From positions 310,001-374,000 of the forward strand of contig JAWKAU010000043.1 of the NCBI GenBank assembly GCA_033398695.1: DNA of 64,000 bases, written 5' to 3'. The stretch is from Orobanche coerulescens. Its lineage: Eukaryota > Streptophyta > Magnoliopsida > Lamiales > Orobanchaceae. The position numbers and the translations under genes were made by a program. Under the pieces are notes generated by a model. It worked only from the letters and a program-made list of their open reading frames with translations. It made no database searches and was not told the DNA's origin. Of the stretch, positions 63,901-64,000 are shown piece by piece. Position 1 is the first letter of the stretch. Each line of letters begins with the position of its first letter.

Positions 63901-64000
63901 TTGCCATCCGATGATGAATGGATTGTTGACGAAGATTCAACAGATGCTAGTGGATGATCGGGGATCATCAATCTTGATGATACAGTGGATGTTGAATTTG
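60902..64000 (+). mobile_element. hAT transposon, left end to beyond the window
   Basis: It starts CAATGTTTTAAAAAACG, then subterminal GAGGCGCG/GCCTCAAGGCG repeats (60915-61075). A similar terminus is on the non-autonomous element at 44111-45206. The right end is not in the window, so the target duplication cannot be confirmed. Confidence 0.75.
61579..63957 (+). pseudogene. hAT transposase (BED, DUF659, hATC), inactivated
   Basis: ATG at 61579, then a one-base shift. The BED finger has AWKYCIKCPEGMDGKSYKYV, CDFCQKPIKGGVIRMKNHLA and H (61600-61735). DUF659 (62085-62460) contains RSLGNFGRGFKPPTAYKLST, SILSDGWKDIRGRQLINFIV and VTDNASNYKAAGD. A TAA stop follows at 62470-62472. The frame continues past it (WWTPCAAHCIDLML) to an intron of about 62596-62764, then SHFIYNHGWVLALMRKYANR, RPAATRFATAYLTL and YFLNPYY (to 63406). 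The C-terminal hATC part is at 63540-63957 (WWLQYGDETP, CSSSACERN, KRNRLSTIKLNKLVYVL). Damage: the early shift, the stop, and a break near 63404. Confidence 0.88.

Overview
The window is nuclear DNA from a flowering plant, most likely a eudicot. Genes with GT-AG introns sit in AT-rich DNA that is mostly transposable elements (TEs), many nested in one another. Every call here is from reading the sequence. No database search was run, and the species cannot be named.

Only three protein genes look intact. One is a 14-exon plastid-type glyceraldehyde-3-phosphate dehydrogenase (GAPCp, 20217-25551, +). One is a single-exon PORR-domain organelle RNA-binding protein (40337-41491, +). One is a three-exon xyloglucan endotransglucosylase/hydrolase (XTH, 54160-55273, -). 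Two host-type genes are broken: an F-box/LRR/FBD gene (about 46.2-53.6 kb) split by a 4.8-kb retroelement, and a RING-IBR-RING (RBR) ubiquitin-ligase-like gene (59507-60236). An AWPM-19-like membrane-protein gene fragment lies inside a hAT transposon intron (35466-35893).

Layout. 1-8.7 kb: two Ty3/gypsy elements of the Tat type, facing each other, each with an antisense extra ORF of one family. 8.9-13.5 kb: small MITEs and a decayed Helitron holding a long inverted repeat. 14.1-16.1 kb: a foldback element and a hAT deletion derivative. 16.5-19.7 kb: a dead MULE with an OTU-like tail, then a minisatellite. 20.2-25.6 kb: GAPCp. 26.7-31 kb: a hAT MITE and a truncated copia. 32-36.6 kb: a complete but decayed hAT with perfect 8-bp target duplications. 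36.6-40.2 kb: gypsy and LINE scraps. 40.3-41.5 kb: PORR. 43.8-45.2 kb: Stowaway and hAT MITEs. 46.2-53.6 kb: the F-box pseudogene with a gag-only copia-like element. 54.2-55.3 kb: XTH. 55.7-59.4 kb: a duplicated block filled with different insertions. 59.5-60.2 kb: the RBR pseudogene. 60.9 kb to the end: a further hAT transposon leaving the window.

The host genes do not form a pathway; they are unrelated neighbours. The most informative signals are TE biology: target duplications that fix element borders, the antisense extra ORFs, a captured host gene fragment, subterminal motif arrays that differ between hAT families, and palindromic motif arrays in an LTR.
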